DNA of 49,880 bases from Bifiguratus adelaidae. Its lineage: Eukaryota > Mucoromycota > Endogonomycetes > Endogonales. The DNA is taken from positions 1-49,880 of the forward strand of contig MVBO01000108.1 in NCBI GenBank assembly GCA_002261195.1. Direction: 5' to 3'. Shown piece after piece: positions 21,701 to 32,241 of the stretch. Made by a program: the position numbers and the translations under genes. Below the pieces are notes generated by a model. That model had not been told where the DNA came from. It searched no databases and was given only the letters and a program-made list of their open reading frames with translations. Every line of letters begins with the position of its first letter. Position 1 is the stretch's first letter.

Positions 21701-24700
21701 CAGACTTGCATCAGTCAAGCGCTTGAATTTGGCCACAATGCCATCAATTTCAAGTCGAGTAAGACTGGAGCCTCGAGGATCTTCATCCTTTGAAAAGATC
21801 TCGAGCCCAATTTTGCCTAGCTCAAAAAAGATGTCTTGCGCAATCCATGGCTGACCATCTTCATCAAGCCGTTCTTGATTTGAATGCATTGAAAGCTCAT
21901 CCACAGAAATGGACTTGATGGCGCCATTAGCTGATTGAACGTTGATTATGTCGTCATCGGAGGGCTCATCCTCAACTTCGTCTCCATCGATCTTTACTGC
22001 AAGGAGGATACTATAAACGGTCTCCATCAGGAAGGCGTATTGACGAGGCGACACCTTCACATTGACATCGGTCATTGAACCTCTCAGCGTCATTTCCGGG
22101 CGGTTAGTCCCTTCCTTGTGCTGAATCATTTCCATGCCAATGTTGAGATCCACATTGTCCAAGAGCGGTAGAATCTGCTGATCTTTCATTCTCGGAGGAG
22201 TGATACGAGTCTCGATACGGATGGATTCAACTTCAGCATTGATGATATTGACCAAATCATCAGCGGCATCTTGGCACTTCTCGAAGGCATTGATGACCTT
22301 GACCTCTCCCAAATATGCAATGAGCATATCCTCCCGCTTGCGGCCACTAAGGAAGCGCACAACCGGGCTCTTCATGGCAATGTCAAAATGCAGTTTGGTG
22401 ACTTGCTGTTGCAATTGCGTAGCAGATTCAAGCGCCATCCTCCGCGCTTGCTCGAAAAGTGTATACATTTGAGCGAATTTGCTTCCAAAGATGAGCAATT
22501 GATGAACGGGCTCTTCCATAAAAGTGATATGCGCGGCACCAATACGCAAAAAGATCAATTGATCGTAGCCTGGGTATTCCCTCTGCTCGCGATTAAATGT
22601 TTCGAACCTAAAATCCAACAGTTCATCACCCTCCACATTGAGGATATGGCGATTGATAGACGTAGGATAAGTCCACTCAAGATCATTCCGTATACTGAAG
22701 CTAGCTAATCGCGCGGCGACCTTGATGGCATCACCGACCAGCAAAACCGAAGCATCTCCATGGCTAAGCTCTACGGTCGCCAGCTTGCTTCCGTCATTGT
22801 TGAGAATCAAGTCTACGCTTTCCAAACAGATTTGCACCTTCAGATTCGTGGTATTTTTGGGAGATGAACCTGCTGGTGGTGGTGGTGCTTTTGATCCGTG
22901 TCTATCCCTGGCACTTGCGGAATCTGCAGACTCATCGCTTCGCATCGATAATCGTCTATTGTTGGGCGCGGGGGCAGTTGCAGGACTCGCAAATGTATTG
23001 AGTATAAAGTTGTAAAGGGTGAGCATACTGTCCCGAGTGACAATGATGTTCAATGTCGAGAGGCTGACTTCAATGATTTGATCCACGCCATCAAATTCCC
23101 TCTCATACTCGGGATGTGCCTTGCTAACACCGGTGAAGCTGAATTCCACGAGGTTCTTGTCCTTACTGGTATTTTGGGACTCGTCAACCGTTTCTGAAGT
23201 AATAATGTATCCAAACTCCGAGCCATGAGACATCTTGTCTTCAACGTGCAACGACCGGAGTCGAATGTCTAGTCGCATAAGGAATTCCTTCTGAATGAAG
23301 GTAAGGTTGAAATTGGATAGATTGAGGATCACCAAAAGCTTTTCCGTAGGCTCGCCGTGGTCACTGTTGATTGTTTGGAACAATTGGGCAGTAACCTTGT
23401 GGATCTTGAAGTCAACTGACAAATTTGTTTTCGTGGACTTTGCCTTTGCCTCCGCTTCCAATTTGCTCGAGGTCATGGTAAAGTCAGTGGTACTCGGTGT
23501 GTCTGATTCTGTAGAACCGTGTTCGATCTCAGTGTCACTCTCGTCATCGTGCATGTCCATCAATAGCTGATCCGAACTTGACTTGTTGCCCAAGCTCATT
23601 CGCTTGGCCAGCAAATTACCCGGCCCTTGGAAGTCTTCAGGCGCAGGCGCTGCATGCTTGGCTGGTTGTCCATTGGTTTTGCTCAAGGGCAGATCAGTTG
23701 AATTCTCCGGTTCATCGTCATCGAATTTGGGGATTAGCAGGTCAACGACCTTCATGATTGTCTTGTATTTTGTGTCTGAAAAGCTGGCTTCAATGACGGG
23801 CAATTCTCCAGAGATCTTGATCTTGGTCAAATTGGTCGCCTTTGGCAAGATGCATATTTCAATGGCGAAAGTGGCGTCCAACTTGTCTAGAATGGGCGTA
23901 AAAGTCGTCATGGGTACATCTTGAGCTTCTGAGACACTGGACACATTCTGCGCCCTTTGTACGTAGGCTTTTGTCCGGGATAGTTGGACGGTAAACTTGT
24001 CATACATGACCGATTCCAACTCCTGATAATCCTGCTGCTCATACGTCCTCTTTTGCTTGGATTTGATCTGCTGGTAGACTTCCTTGTCGACCAGGTTGCT
24101 TTCAACATGTATATGACCGGCATCGAGGAATAGAGCCAGTGATCGGCGATCCACGCAACTTTCCGGCACGACAATTGTTGGTGCATCCATGTCCACCGAG
24201 ATGTCAAAGGCCGTATGGCGCTCCAAAGCATACTCCAACCCGGCACGTGTTGCAGCCTTGAACTCTTCAAAGCTTTCACCTGCCACTTCAATCAATGCAT
24301 TCGCACTTTCCCTATTCTCCTTTGGCGGTTTAAAAAAGGCCACGACTTCCTTGATCGTCCTTGCATTGTAAATGACTTCCAATTGACCCATATTCAAGGT
24401 CAACCCGTGATCTGCTCGGCCATCCAGCGGATGAAGTTCGTAAACGAGCTTCAAGAACGGGTTGGGTTCGTTCTTGGATCTCTCCGATGACGGATCTGAT
24501 GCTTCAATCTTGGCGGCGTCCGCTTCCAGCTGATCACCCACCGACTGGTTGCTCTTGACACTGACGATTTCGGGATACGGGGTATTATTCGTAGTTGCGT
24601 CCAATAAATTGATATCGCCCAGTGCCGCATCCACTTTGAGGGCCATGGGGTATTGTATCACCGTAGACGCAGCATTGTTGAAGCGCAGAGATACAATGTC

Positions 24701-26575
24701 CCGCTGTGACTTGTGTGGATCGCGTCGAATGGCCAACGAGCCTTTCTCGAGCTCAATGGCCAGGCGCATCAACATGGTATCTTGAGGGAAGTCCACGGCC
24801 TGCGCGATGTCCGCCTTGCCTTCGCTGTAATCAATCACTTGATACAATTCCTGCTTTTGTTCATCGCTGAGCAGCGAATCATCTTCACCATCCTGAATAC
24901 CAACAGATTGGTACAAAGTTCTCGTGCGTCGCCGTATCGCTTGGTGCTTACCTCTTTCTGCTTCCGCTTACCGAACCAGCCCGAAAACCATCCCTTTTTG
25001 TTCTCGTTCTGCTGCTTTTGTGCCATCCCTGCCTTTTCTTTTCGTAGCTGTGGCTTGGTAAGACTACGATAAAACCGGATATCTTCGTACGAAAGTTTCC
25101 GTTCGAGCTTTGCCAATTCTTCTTTTTCGCTTGCCGAAGCCTTGCCTAGACGAGAGGCAACGTAAAGCGGAATATAGGCTTTTCGGTCGTCTCGTCGTTG
25201 TCGAAAGTGGTCCCAGGTCCATCGATAATGCTTGTCGTGAATCTCAGACAAGACAGCATTGACTGCGTACCGAATCCAAGCCTTGGGGTCCGATTTCGGC
25301 GTGACATCGCGTGGGGGTCGTAGCTTGATGTAATGCTCTTGACGAAGATAGGCGTGAAAGAGATCTAGGAGCAAGATGAGATTATTGTATTGCTCCTCGT
25401 CGAAGACGATGCCCAGAGAATCGATCGAAAGGCTGGTATCCATCTTTGGAGTCTTGCCACCAAAGCTACGGGTGTTCATGGTAAGGCGTCCAGAGCAAGA
25501 TACGGGTTTGAGGACGTATTGTGTTTGAGGTTTGAGCGAATCTTTGGTGGCAATCTGGAAAAGAATCCATCAGTCACCTTGTGTCTCGATATCATGACAG
25601 ACAAGCGGATGCTTACCATCTCGGTAAACTTTTCGTTCCATTGTGAGCGTTCCAGGCTTTCAAACGAATCCGTATCCGTATTCCAATACGCGGATAATGA
25701 CCCAAGTTTCACGAGCTGCAAGAGATCTATGGTTGAGTACACGCAACAGGGTTCCATTTCCCTCTCCTTACCTTTCGGATCACGCCTTGCACAGCCTCCA
25801 CAAACCTGGGCTGCCAATCTTCGCCCGCTGAGATGGCCGACACTTCGTCCAATGTTATGCCGGCCGCAAAGGGATGACCAGGATGAGAGACGCCGTCTTC
25901 ATAGCGAACATGCACCCGACTGATGCTCACTTGCAAATTGTGAATAATCGTGTTTGTGAGTTGCGTCATGAAGGTCTCGGCTTGTGCATCATTGGCATTG
26001 GGTTGCGGTTTGGAATTGGAGACGAGCTCAGCATTGGCCAGTCGATCTTGTTTTCGCTTCTGCGCTCGTTCTTCCGCCTCCTCGGCCGTCAGCTAAAGGA
26101 TGTCATCACTATGAGCCAGGGCCACATGGCGCATGCGATGCGATGCGAAACACGTACCGTCGATTGTACGCGAGGTCCCGCCAAGACATAGATATCCTGG
26201 ATAGACACCTTAACGGGCTGGTTCCGAAGGTTCTTCCACGGTATGCTGAGGGTCAATTCGCCGAGGTAGCCTGTCGACAGGGATTAATGAGCAAGTTGAA
26301 AGACCTTTTTCGGCCTGTTGACCATCACTTACCCTCCTTGACATCAATCGGCAAGTCAAACTTGTCGAGCGCCTCCCTTTTCAGCCGAAGATCACGCAAT
26401 TTTACATCTCCTATCGTTCGCCAAAGTCCTCGGTGAGCCAAAAACACGTCACGATCGATGAAGCGAACGTTCGCTTACCTCGCCATATCGCAATGTTCAA
26501 TTGTTTTGTATCTAAATTCGATACATAGGCCCCGAGAAAACGGTTCAAGAGCGTGGCGACCAGTGATTCCAACAT
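15713..26575 (-). CDS. VPS13: VPS13, bridge-like lipid transfer protein
   Basis: Giant rod with a hydrophobic groove that moves phospholipids between membranes at contact sites (ER, mitochondria, vacuole, peroxisome, prospore or autophagic membranes). The start [20 protein letters not shown] at 26575 is the conserved chorein N-terminus, followed by [47 protein letters not shown] and YVLAGP. One exon alone (24916-20255) encodes about 1550 residues. The middle beta-rich VAB region lies about 20200-17000, and the C-terminal part contains DYRTL-like and ATG_C-type segments: [39 protein letters not shown] and [19 protein letters not shown]. It ends with a PH-like domain and MANQLAVA at 15713. Roughly 3,200 residues after removal of about 20 introns, similar to yeast Vps13. 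Exact splice sites in 16600-20250 need transcript support. It shares its upstream region with the divergent arrestin gene. Confidence 0.95.
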
Positions 26576-26774
26576 GTTCGTTCGCCGAACACTAAGAGAA
26601 CAGTAGCCGAGAATGCTCACAAGGTCAGAAGGACACTATGGTCAACCTCGTCCTCTTTTCTTCCACTCTACCCTCGACGCTACTTAGTTGTATACGCTTG
26701 TGTGTAAGAGTGAGAGAGTGAGAGAGAGAGCGAAGCAATGAAGCAAAAGGAACGCTCATTCAACGTCAGTCTTT

Positions 26775-26784
26775 CCTTTTATGG
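26775..26784 (-). promoter_or_regulatory. CCATAAAAGG element between VPS13 and arrestin
   Basis: The minus strand reads CCATAAAAGGAAAGACTGAC, sharing 13 bases with the MAK11 and EB1 sites. ACGT-core CAACGTC lies 7 bp away on the VPS13 side. It is 200 bp upstream of the VPS13 ATG. Confidence 0.6.
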
Positions 26785-26863
26785 TTACCCATTCCAGACT
26801 TGCGATCATTTCCTCTAGAGAAAAAGAGAGACAGAGAGAGAGAGGAGAAGGGCATTGAGAAGG

Positions 26864-26871
26864 TATAAAAG
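26864..26871 (+). promoter_or_regulatory. TATA box of arrestin gene
   Basis: TATAAAAG, 49-56 bp before the ATG at 26920 and followed by a CT-rich leader, a normal arrangement for a fungal TATA promoter. Confidence 0.55.
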
Positions 26872-26919
26872 AGCAAGTTCTCTCTCTCACTTTCCTCTCC
26901 TCTCTCTATAGTAGGTATC

Positions 26920-28953
26920 ATGCCATCCAGCCGCTCCTCTCCTACTCTCTCCCGTGCTGCTCAAGAAACACGTGTCTCACCTTCCATAAAAGGACTCTTC
27001 TGGCTTGAAAATCACCTTTTGTCGGCGTTCACTTGGGCGCTGCTCTCACTCATTCCCTCACTCTGTCGTCTTCTTACTCTCTCTGTCTTTATGGCACCTC
27101 CACGTCCTCACCCGCTGACAACGTTACGCAGCCACTTGAACGCCCTATTACCTCACAGCGAGTCTACGGCGATCCAAGAGTTTCGACTAGATGTGCAAAA
27201 GAGCGCCAAGGGGGGAGGCACGGTAGTGTTTGGTCCTGGTAGTTGCATCAATGGTGAGTAGGAGGTGTTATCTAGGTTGGAGAGGGTCCTTTCGACTCTC
27301 TCTGGGCTTGAGCTTGCCTTGGCCACGAGCCTTATGGTGTCATGGCAACCATGGTCTACAGGTGTTTCTAACCACGCTCGTTTTAGGGTCGGTGTCACTG
27401 GTCTTGTCCAAACCCGTGAGAGCGCGTGCTCTTCGTGTGGTTCTCAAGTGCACAGACTGGCAAATCAGTCAAATAGTGCAGCAACAGCCGGAGGGCAATG
27501 GGCCAGAACGTAGCAAGTCTCCCAAGGGATCAACGCGCGAAACGGTCTTGTTTGAGAGTGAAGGCATTCTGTGGGGTGAAGTTCCTTGTAGGTGCACGGT
27601 GGGATGAGGATGGTTGATGGATTGCTGTGCTCACGAATACGTGCCGCGTTATCGTTTTCAGCTCTTCATGAACGCGTCATTGAAGCAGGACGCAAGATCT
27701 ATCTCTTTGCCTTTCGCCTGCCCATGGTCAATTACTGTCCGAGCTTAGATGTAAGCATGGAACGTTGGGATATATGGCGCACCATACTCACGGCTTTGCA
27801 CAGGATCCCCATCACAAAATTATATTCAGTCTACAAGCCTTTCTTGACCCCCCGTCATCGCCTTCACCGGGTGGCTCTCCCGCGTTGAGTACGCCTGGGC
27901 ATCAATCGCCCTATGCCCACGACAAATATGCACTCTTGCCACATACGACGCACTCGGACGTGACGTGTATTGACTATGTGCCTCTCGTGCCACCCTTGTC
28001 GGATCAGGCAGGCCGAGTGACAAAGGGGAATACGTGGACGTCTGCCAAGGGAGATGAAAAGGTGGAAGGTTGGGCAGACATTGAATCGAGCTGCACCCAT
28101 CTAGGTATGTGGGCGCGCATTAAACCCAATTTTTGGGAGCCTCACGACGCCTCTTTTGTTTCTAGGTGATACGTTTCGCGTCAATGTGACGCTCATTAAT
28201 GGATCCACGCGTACGCTCAAAACAGTCACTTGCAGCATTGTATCGAAAACAGAGGATCTTGTCAAAGGTTCTCTCACCTACAAACTCTGTAGCACCAACA
28301 TGCTCAACATCCAGGTGCCTCCGCAAAAATCGCCATTCCCTCGCAAAAACACTCCATTTACGTGCACCTTTAATGTACGCATTCCTCAAGACATTCTTCC
28401 CTCCATTCCCCCCGAGATCAAGGCATCAGTCCATGTCACCTATGAGCTCAAGGTACGCGTAGCCATCGAAGCCGGCTTGGCCGCAAACGTGCTGAACGGT
28501 CTCGGCACCACTGGAGCCTCCTCCTCCCTCTTGGACGAAGAACGCAACAAGAAAGCACTCGTCATTGTCCTGCCTTTGCATATCGGTACCCTACCACCCA
28601 CACATCCTGCCCTGGCCGGTTCTACTGCGCCTTTACCCACCTTGCCCGAGGGACCCTGTCCAAGAGAACATCTACCGCGCTTTGAAAAGTCTGAATCCTA
28701 CCGCGAATTCATGGCCCAACATTCCAAGAGCGCCGAATTGGAACACTCACTGGCCTCCGAACATCGATTCTCGGAGTCTTCCTTTGATGCACCCCGCATT
28801 GTTACCGAAGGAGACGACTCACGCGATACCTGGTCCCCGCTCACTCCCCTCTCCCCTCTCCCTTCCTCGCCTGAATCCAGCGCGGGAGACGAACAGGAAC
28901 CCGTAGTGATACGCCAAGATGAAGCAGGTTATTTGATGCCGCCCAAAAAATAG
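26920..28953 (+). CDS. Alpha-arrestin-like protein
   Basis: Arrestin-fold adaptor; fungal alpha-arrestins usually bring Rsp5-type ubiquitin ligases to membrane transporters. Arrestin N domain: IQEFRLDVQKSAKGGGTVVF, SVSLVLSKPVRARALRVVLK, FESEGILWG, GRKIYLFAFRLPMVNYCPSL and DPHHKIIFSLQAFLD. C domain: GDTFRVNVTLINGSTRTLKT, CSIVSKTEDL, FTCTFNVRIPQDILPSIPPE, KASVHVTYELKVRV. The tail is Ser/Pro/Glu-rich and ends AGYLMPPKK; I saw no clear PPxY motif. Five exons; acceptors at about 27389, 27662, 27804 and 28166 restore the arrestin frame. The start is uncertain. ATG 26920 has an A at -3 and a TATA box upstream, but it adds 57 residues including an un-arrestin-like hydrophobic stretch. ATG 27091 (MAPPRPHPLTTL) directly follows another CT-rich tract. 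Confidence 0.85.
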
Positions 28954-29344
28954 TCCCCTTGGAATCCCATAACCGAGGAGTAGGATGTATATAAGGGGAG
29001 ATAAAGGCGTAGTATCCGTTGTACCAAAGATGACTGACAGATCAACAATATATCCCTTCTATGGTGTTGTTGAGATTCCCATTCGTCAACGAGAACAAGA
29101 TTTCGAGTCTTTTAGAGTCCGGAGGGATGTTACATGATGTCTGGATGTCAGAGAACTCGCTACACAAATGACCTTAATGTTTGAATGAGTAACACATTAC
29201 GAGTAAGGCGGGGGAGGAGGGAGAAAGGCTGCTCTCTTGACTCGTGTAAGGCCTCTTACTTTTTGCGTGCAACGAGCCGTCCCTAGAGACAAAGCGTCTA
29301 TCCGCGTCAGTAGTTGGCTTTGCATCCTTCCTGTATCTACATCC
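28954..29344. other. Convergent 3' intergenic, arrestin / TMX2
   Basis: 391 bp holding the 3' ends of both genes. No believable coding exon, tRNA or repeat was found; the sequence has AT-rich patches (for example ATATAAGG near 28990) but no AATAAA that I could assign with confidence. Confidence 0.45.
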
Positions 29345-30564
29345 TAGCGCTTCTTTTTGGAAGAGATGGTCTCTGCATATCGTTTCTCGAGTGCAAAGGC
29401 TTGAATGACCGATCGCTGTGATCGATTGAGCAAACAGGATATACCGCTTGCGCCATCTTAACTTACCGGACTTCGATCCCATCCTAGGCGCTGTAATGTT
29501 TCTCTCGCATTGTGCGTCACGTCAGTCATCGTTGGGCGATCGGTGGAGCGGTCCTGGGTTGCTGGAGGTGGTAGACGTGCCAGCTCGCCTTTTTCACGCT
29601 CAAAGAGGATGACGGTGGGCAGATCTAGCGATGTAGCACCGGTGGATATAGACAATTGAGATTCTAATTGTGGATTAATGTCGAGATCCATCTTGACTAG
29701 CATGCGATGAGAGAGATGTTCAGTGTGGCAAAAGCATGGAACTTACTGAATTTGAGGTTGGGTGTGGTGTAGCTGAAAAAAACCCCGAGTGTGATGTCAG
29801 CCGCCTTGTAACGTTCGCGTGTCAACTTACGCAAGGGACAACTCTGCAAACACCCCTTCGAAATTGAGGCAAGCAATGGACCAATCGACCTTCATCAATG
29901 CCACCCAATACTGTGCATTCTCAGCAGCCGCAAAGGTTGATGCGTCGTCTGCATCCGCTGCCTCACCCTCATCGACTTTATCCTTGTCATTGTCCTCTGT
30001 TGGCGCAAGCTCGACAATCTTTGGACCGGATACTGTACTGTGATCGATTCGCATATGTCTGAACCAAGCCTGCTTATGAGCCGGATCAACCTTGTCTAGA
30101 TCAATGATCCGATGGGGACCTTGATACGCCGGCTGCGGCAAAAAGGCAAATAGTGCTATCCTCGCATCAGCCTCAACTATCGTCTCACGCTACACCGCCT
30201 TACCTATCCATACAAGACCGTACACTACAAGATAGATCCATGCCATATTTGATCCAGTCCACCACATGACACCCGCATTCCATACCTTACCATACAATGC
30301 AAATATGTTGATCCCTTCCTCCATTGTCATACTCGTCGACAGTTTGAACAAGAACAAGAGGCAAAAGAACGTGGTGAAGCGAAGGATAGAGACCTGGTCG
30401 AAGTTGTTAACGAATCACCAATGTGGTTATGATTTTACCTCGTGGTCAAACCCGGGAGCATTCAAGAGTCGTAAAAGAGGGTAATAAAAGACAACGAGAA
30501 TGTTCAGGACGTAGTGAGGATGCAGCAGGCGTTGCCGACATTCACTTAGAGAATGTCGCGCCAT
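29345..30564 (-). CDS. TMX2-like thioredoxin-related transmembrane protein
   Basis: ER (mitochondria-associated) thioredoxin-fold membrane protein. The start MARHSLSECRQRLLHPHYVL at 30564 places the helix NILVVFYYPLLRLLNAPG, as in TMX2 N-termini; upstream in-frame ATGs are possible. Further exons give VSILRFTTFFCLLFLFKLST, TMEEGINIFALYGKVWNAG (compare the TMX2 block VEQHIGNIFMFSKV), NMAWIYLVVYGLVWIALFAF and PQPAYQGPHRIIDL. An acidic insert follows, then VALMKVDWSIACLNFEGVFA, LKFSKMDLDINPQLESQLSI and LPTVILFEREKGELARLPP. The end VIQAFALEKRYAETISSKKK leaves a Lys-rich C-terminus, as expected for an ER-retained type I protein. The active site reads SIAC rather than CxxC; human TMX2 has SNDC, so limited redox function is a family trait rather than damage. 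About seven short exons. Confidence 0.85.
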
Positions 30565-30814
30565 AGCGGTTTTCAATGGTTGCCAAATTTGGGACTTGAG
30601 CCAAGCGAGGATAGTAAAACGTAACCATTCTGACGAGGAGCAAGCGACTGAATCCATGGGCTTTTTCATTGCACCAACAATGGAGAGGATATATAGCCAT
30701 CGTTGAGGGACAATTATCGTCTACAAACATAGAAACATGACACAGCAAGATACATTGAAGAAAGATGAAGGAGATGGACGCATTGCCAATAAGTGTTCAT
30801 TAAGGGCCCAGTAT

Positions 30815-32074
30815 CTAAAATGTCTCGTCTTCCATCGCCTCTTCTGTCACGGCTCCCTCCTGGTTCTCGGGTAGCTCGAACCCTTCCTGTCAACAACAAA
30901 GCAAATACATGGTTAGCGCGTCACCGGCAATAGAATACAGGACACAACTTGCCTCTGTAGAGTATAAAATATTTTGAATGTCTTTCAGGATTTGAGTGTG
31001 AGGGTCCTCCGTCTCTTCTTTGTCGAGTTGTTGCTGTACAAGAATCTCAATGTCTCGCAGTTTACCGAAATAAAAGTCGCGTTCCTTCTCAAGACCATCC
31101 AATGTCACCCGTGCTTGCGCCAGTTGCTCATTGAGTTCGACAATCATATTGTTCTTGTGTGGATCCATGTGGACGTTGCCCGACGCAGACGAGAGGCGTC
31201 CAGAGGTCATACCTGATCGACTTTGTGCGCGACCTGCAGCAGTAATTAGGGCGCGGATGTAAAAGAGATTCGGCCACAAACCTGCATCTGACTTGCGAAC
31301 AGGCGCTCCAGCCATGGATCTTGGCGCGCCAGTAGGTGCTTTTGGTCCACCCGCAGAGATTCCTGAACCATGTCGTCTCGCGACGGCATCATAGTCACCG
31401 CCAGGGTAATACTGATCCCAGTACCTTCTAAACCATTGCAAAAACTCGAGGTTATCTTGGAATTTGCATTTCATCAATCTTTCCACCGGAATAATCTGGT
31501 AGAACAGGTCAGCGACAACAATTGCAATTACTCGTTTCTCTGTTCCAAGCACCTACCTTGTCCACCCTATGCCGATCAAAGGCCGTTTGTAGTATCTTGT
31601 AATTCCCTACATATTCGTAATCGTGTCTCGCCTCAAACTTGACCTTTTTCATGGGCACATCGCCTGTAGAGTAGTATGCTTAGGGTGTATGCGCTGGAGG
31701 AGTCTATAGATCGATACTCACCATAGATGGAATCCAGAATTTGGCAGTAGGCGGCACCTAGGATAACGCGTGAGGCACAGCTTCGGATTGAGACGCACAA
31801 TGCATGCCGTCATGAGTCTGTCCACCATTCACGACGGATGCAAAACCAATTAACACGGCAATGTACAAGAGATCCAGACAAGACGAACGCGCCCTCTCGC
31901 GCCCTCTTTCCTCTTCAAAAGTCGCGTAAACCGTACTCATGACGCGCACCATCAACTTGCCCATAACCTTATCCATCCACTCTACACACCTGTGCCTACT
32001 TGCTCAACCTTTGTGTAATTGATTTGTAGCAGTTCATTGAGCCATCCCAACAGTTCTGTGCGTGATTCTCCCAT
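30815..32074 (-). CDS. EB1-family microtubule plus-end tracking protein (BIM1/MAL3)
   Basis: Binds growing microtubule ends and recruits partners. Start MGESRTELLGWLNELLQINY at 32074 opens the calponin-homology domain (TKVEQ, GAAYCQILDSIYG, KKVKFEARHDYEYVGNYKIL, QTAFDRHRVDK, IIPVERLMKCKFQDNLEFLQ, WFRRYWDQYYPGGDYDAVAR). A basic linker (PKAPTGAPRSMAGAPVRKS) and a coiled coil (IVELNEQLAQARVTLDGLEK) lead into the EB1 homology domain: ERDFYFGKLRDIEILVQQQL and ILYSTEEGFELPENQEGA. The last exon ends EEAMEDETF at 30815, an acidic tail with a final aromatic residue, functionally like the EEY/F end that binds CAP-Gly domains. The last intron must start with GC (AG|GCAAGT) to join ILYSTE to EGFELPE. A 48-nt intron (31281-31234) is stopless and a multiple of three. 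Confidence 0.94.
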
Positions 32075-32086
32075 GGTTGACCGTTG

Positions 32087-32134
32087 GACGTTGGCAAACG
32101 AAAAGAGGCGTCAGGGCAGAATGACCATAAAAGG
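32087..32134 (+). promoter_or_regulatory. EB1 promoter: GACGTTG and CCATAAAAGGAAA
   Basis: CCATAAAAGG at 32125-32134 continues as GAAATGAC and is 51-60 bp upstream of the EB1 ATG. GACGTTG (32087-32093) supplies an ACGT-core nearby. The other flank is the GPN2 3' end, so EB1 is the only gene this element can directly precede. Confidence 0.6.
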
Positions 32135-32241
32135 AAATGACTTTCGCGTCGTTTCACTTCTAAGGGATTATATACACGTTTAGAGCATGCTCTATGGATA
32201 CGCAATGAGAGTGAGCGGCAGTAAATGATTAGCTATTGAGC

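Larger units (their letters stand above)
26576..26919. promoter_or_regulatory. Divergent regulatory region VPS13 / arrestin
   Basis: 344 bp. From VPS13 outward: GA-rich tract 26707-26730 (CT on VPS13 sense strand), CAACGTC at 26761-26767, CCTTTTATGG at 26775-26784 (CCATAAAAGGAAAG on minus), a second GA tract 26821-26848, a TATA box 26864-26871 for the arrestin gene, and a CT-rich leader 26879-26909. No additional ORF looks coding. Confidence 0.65.
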
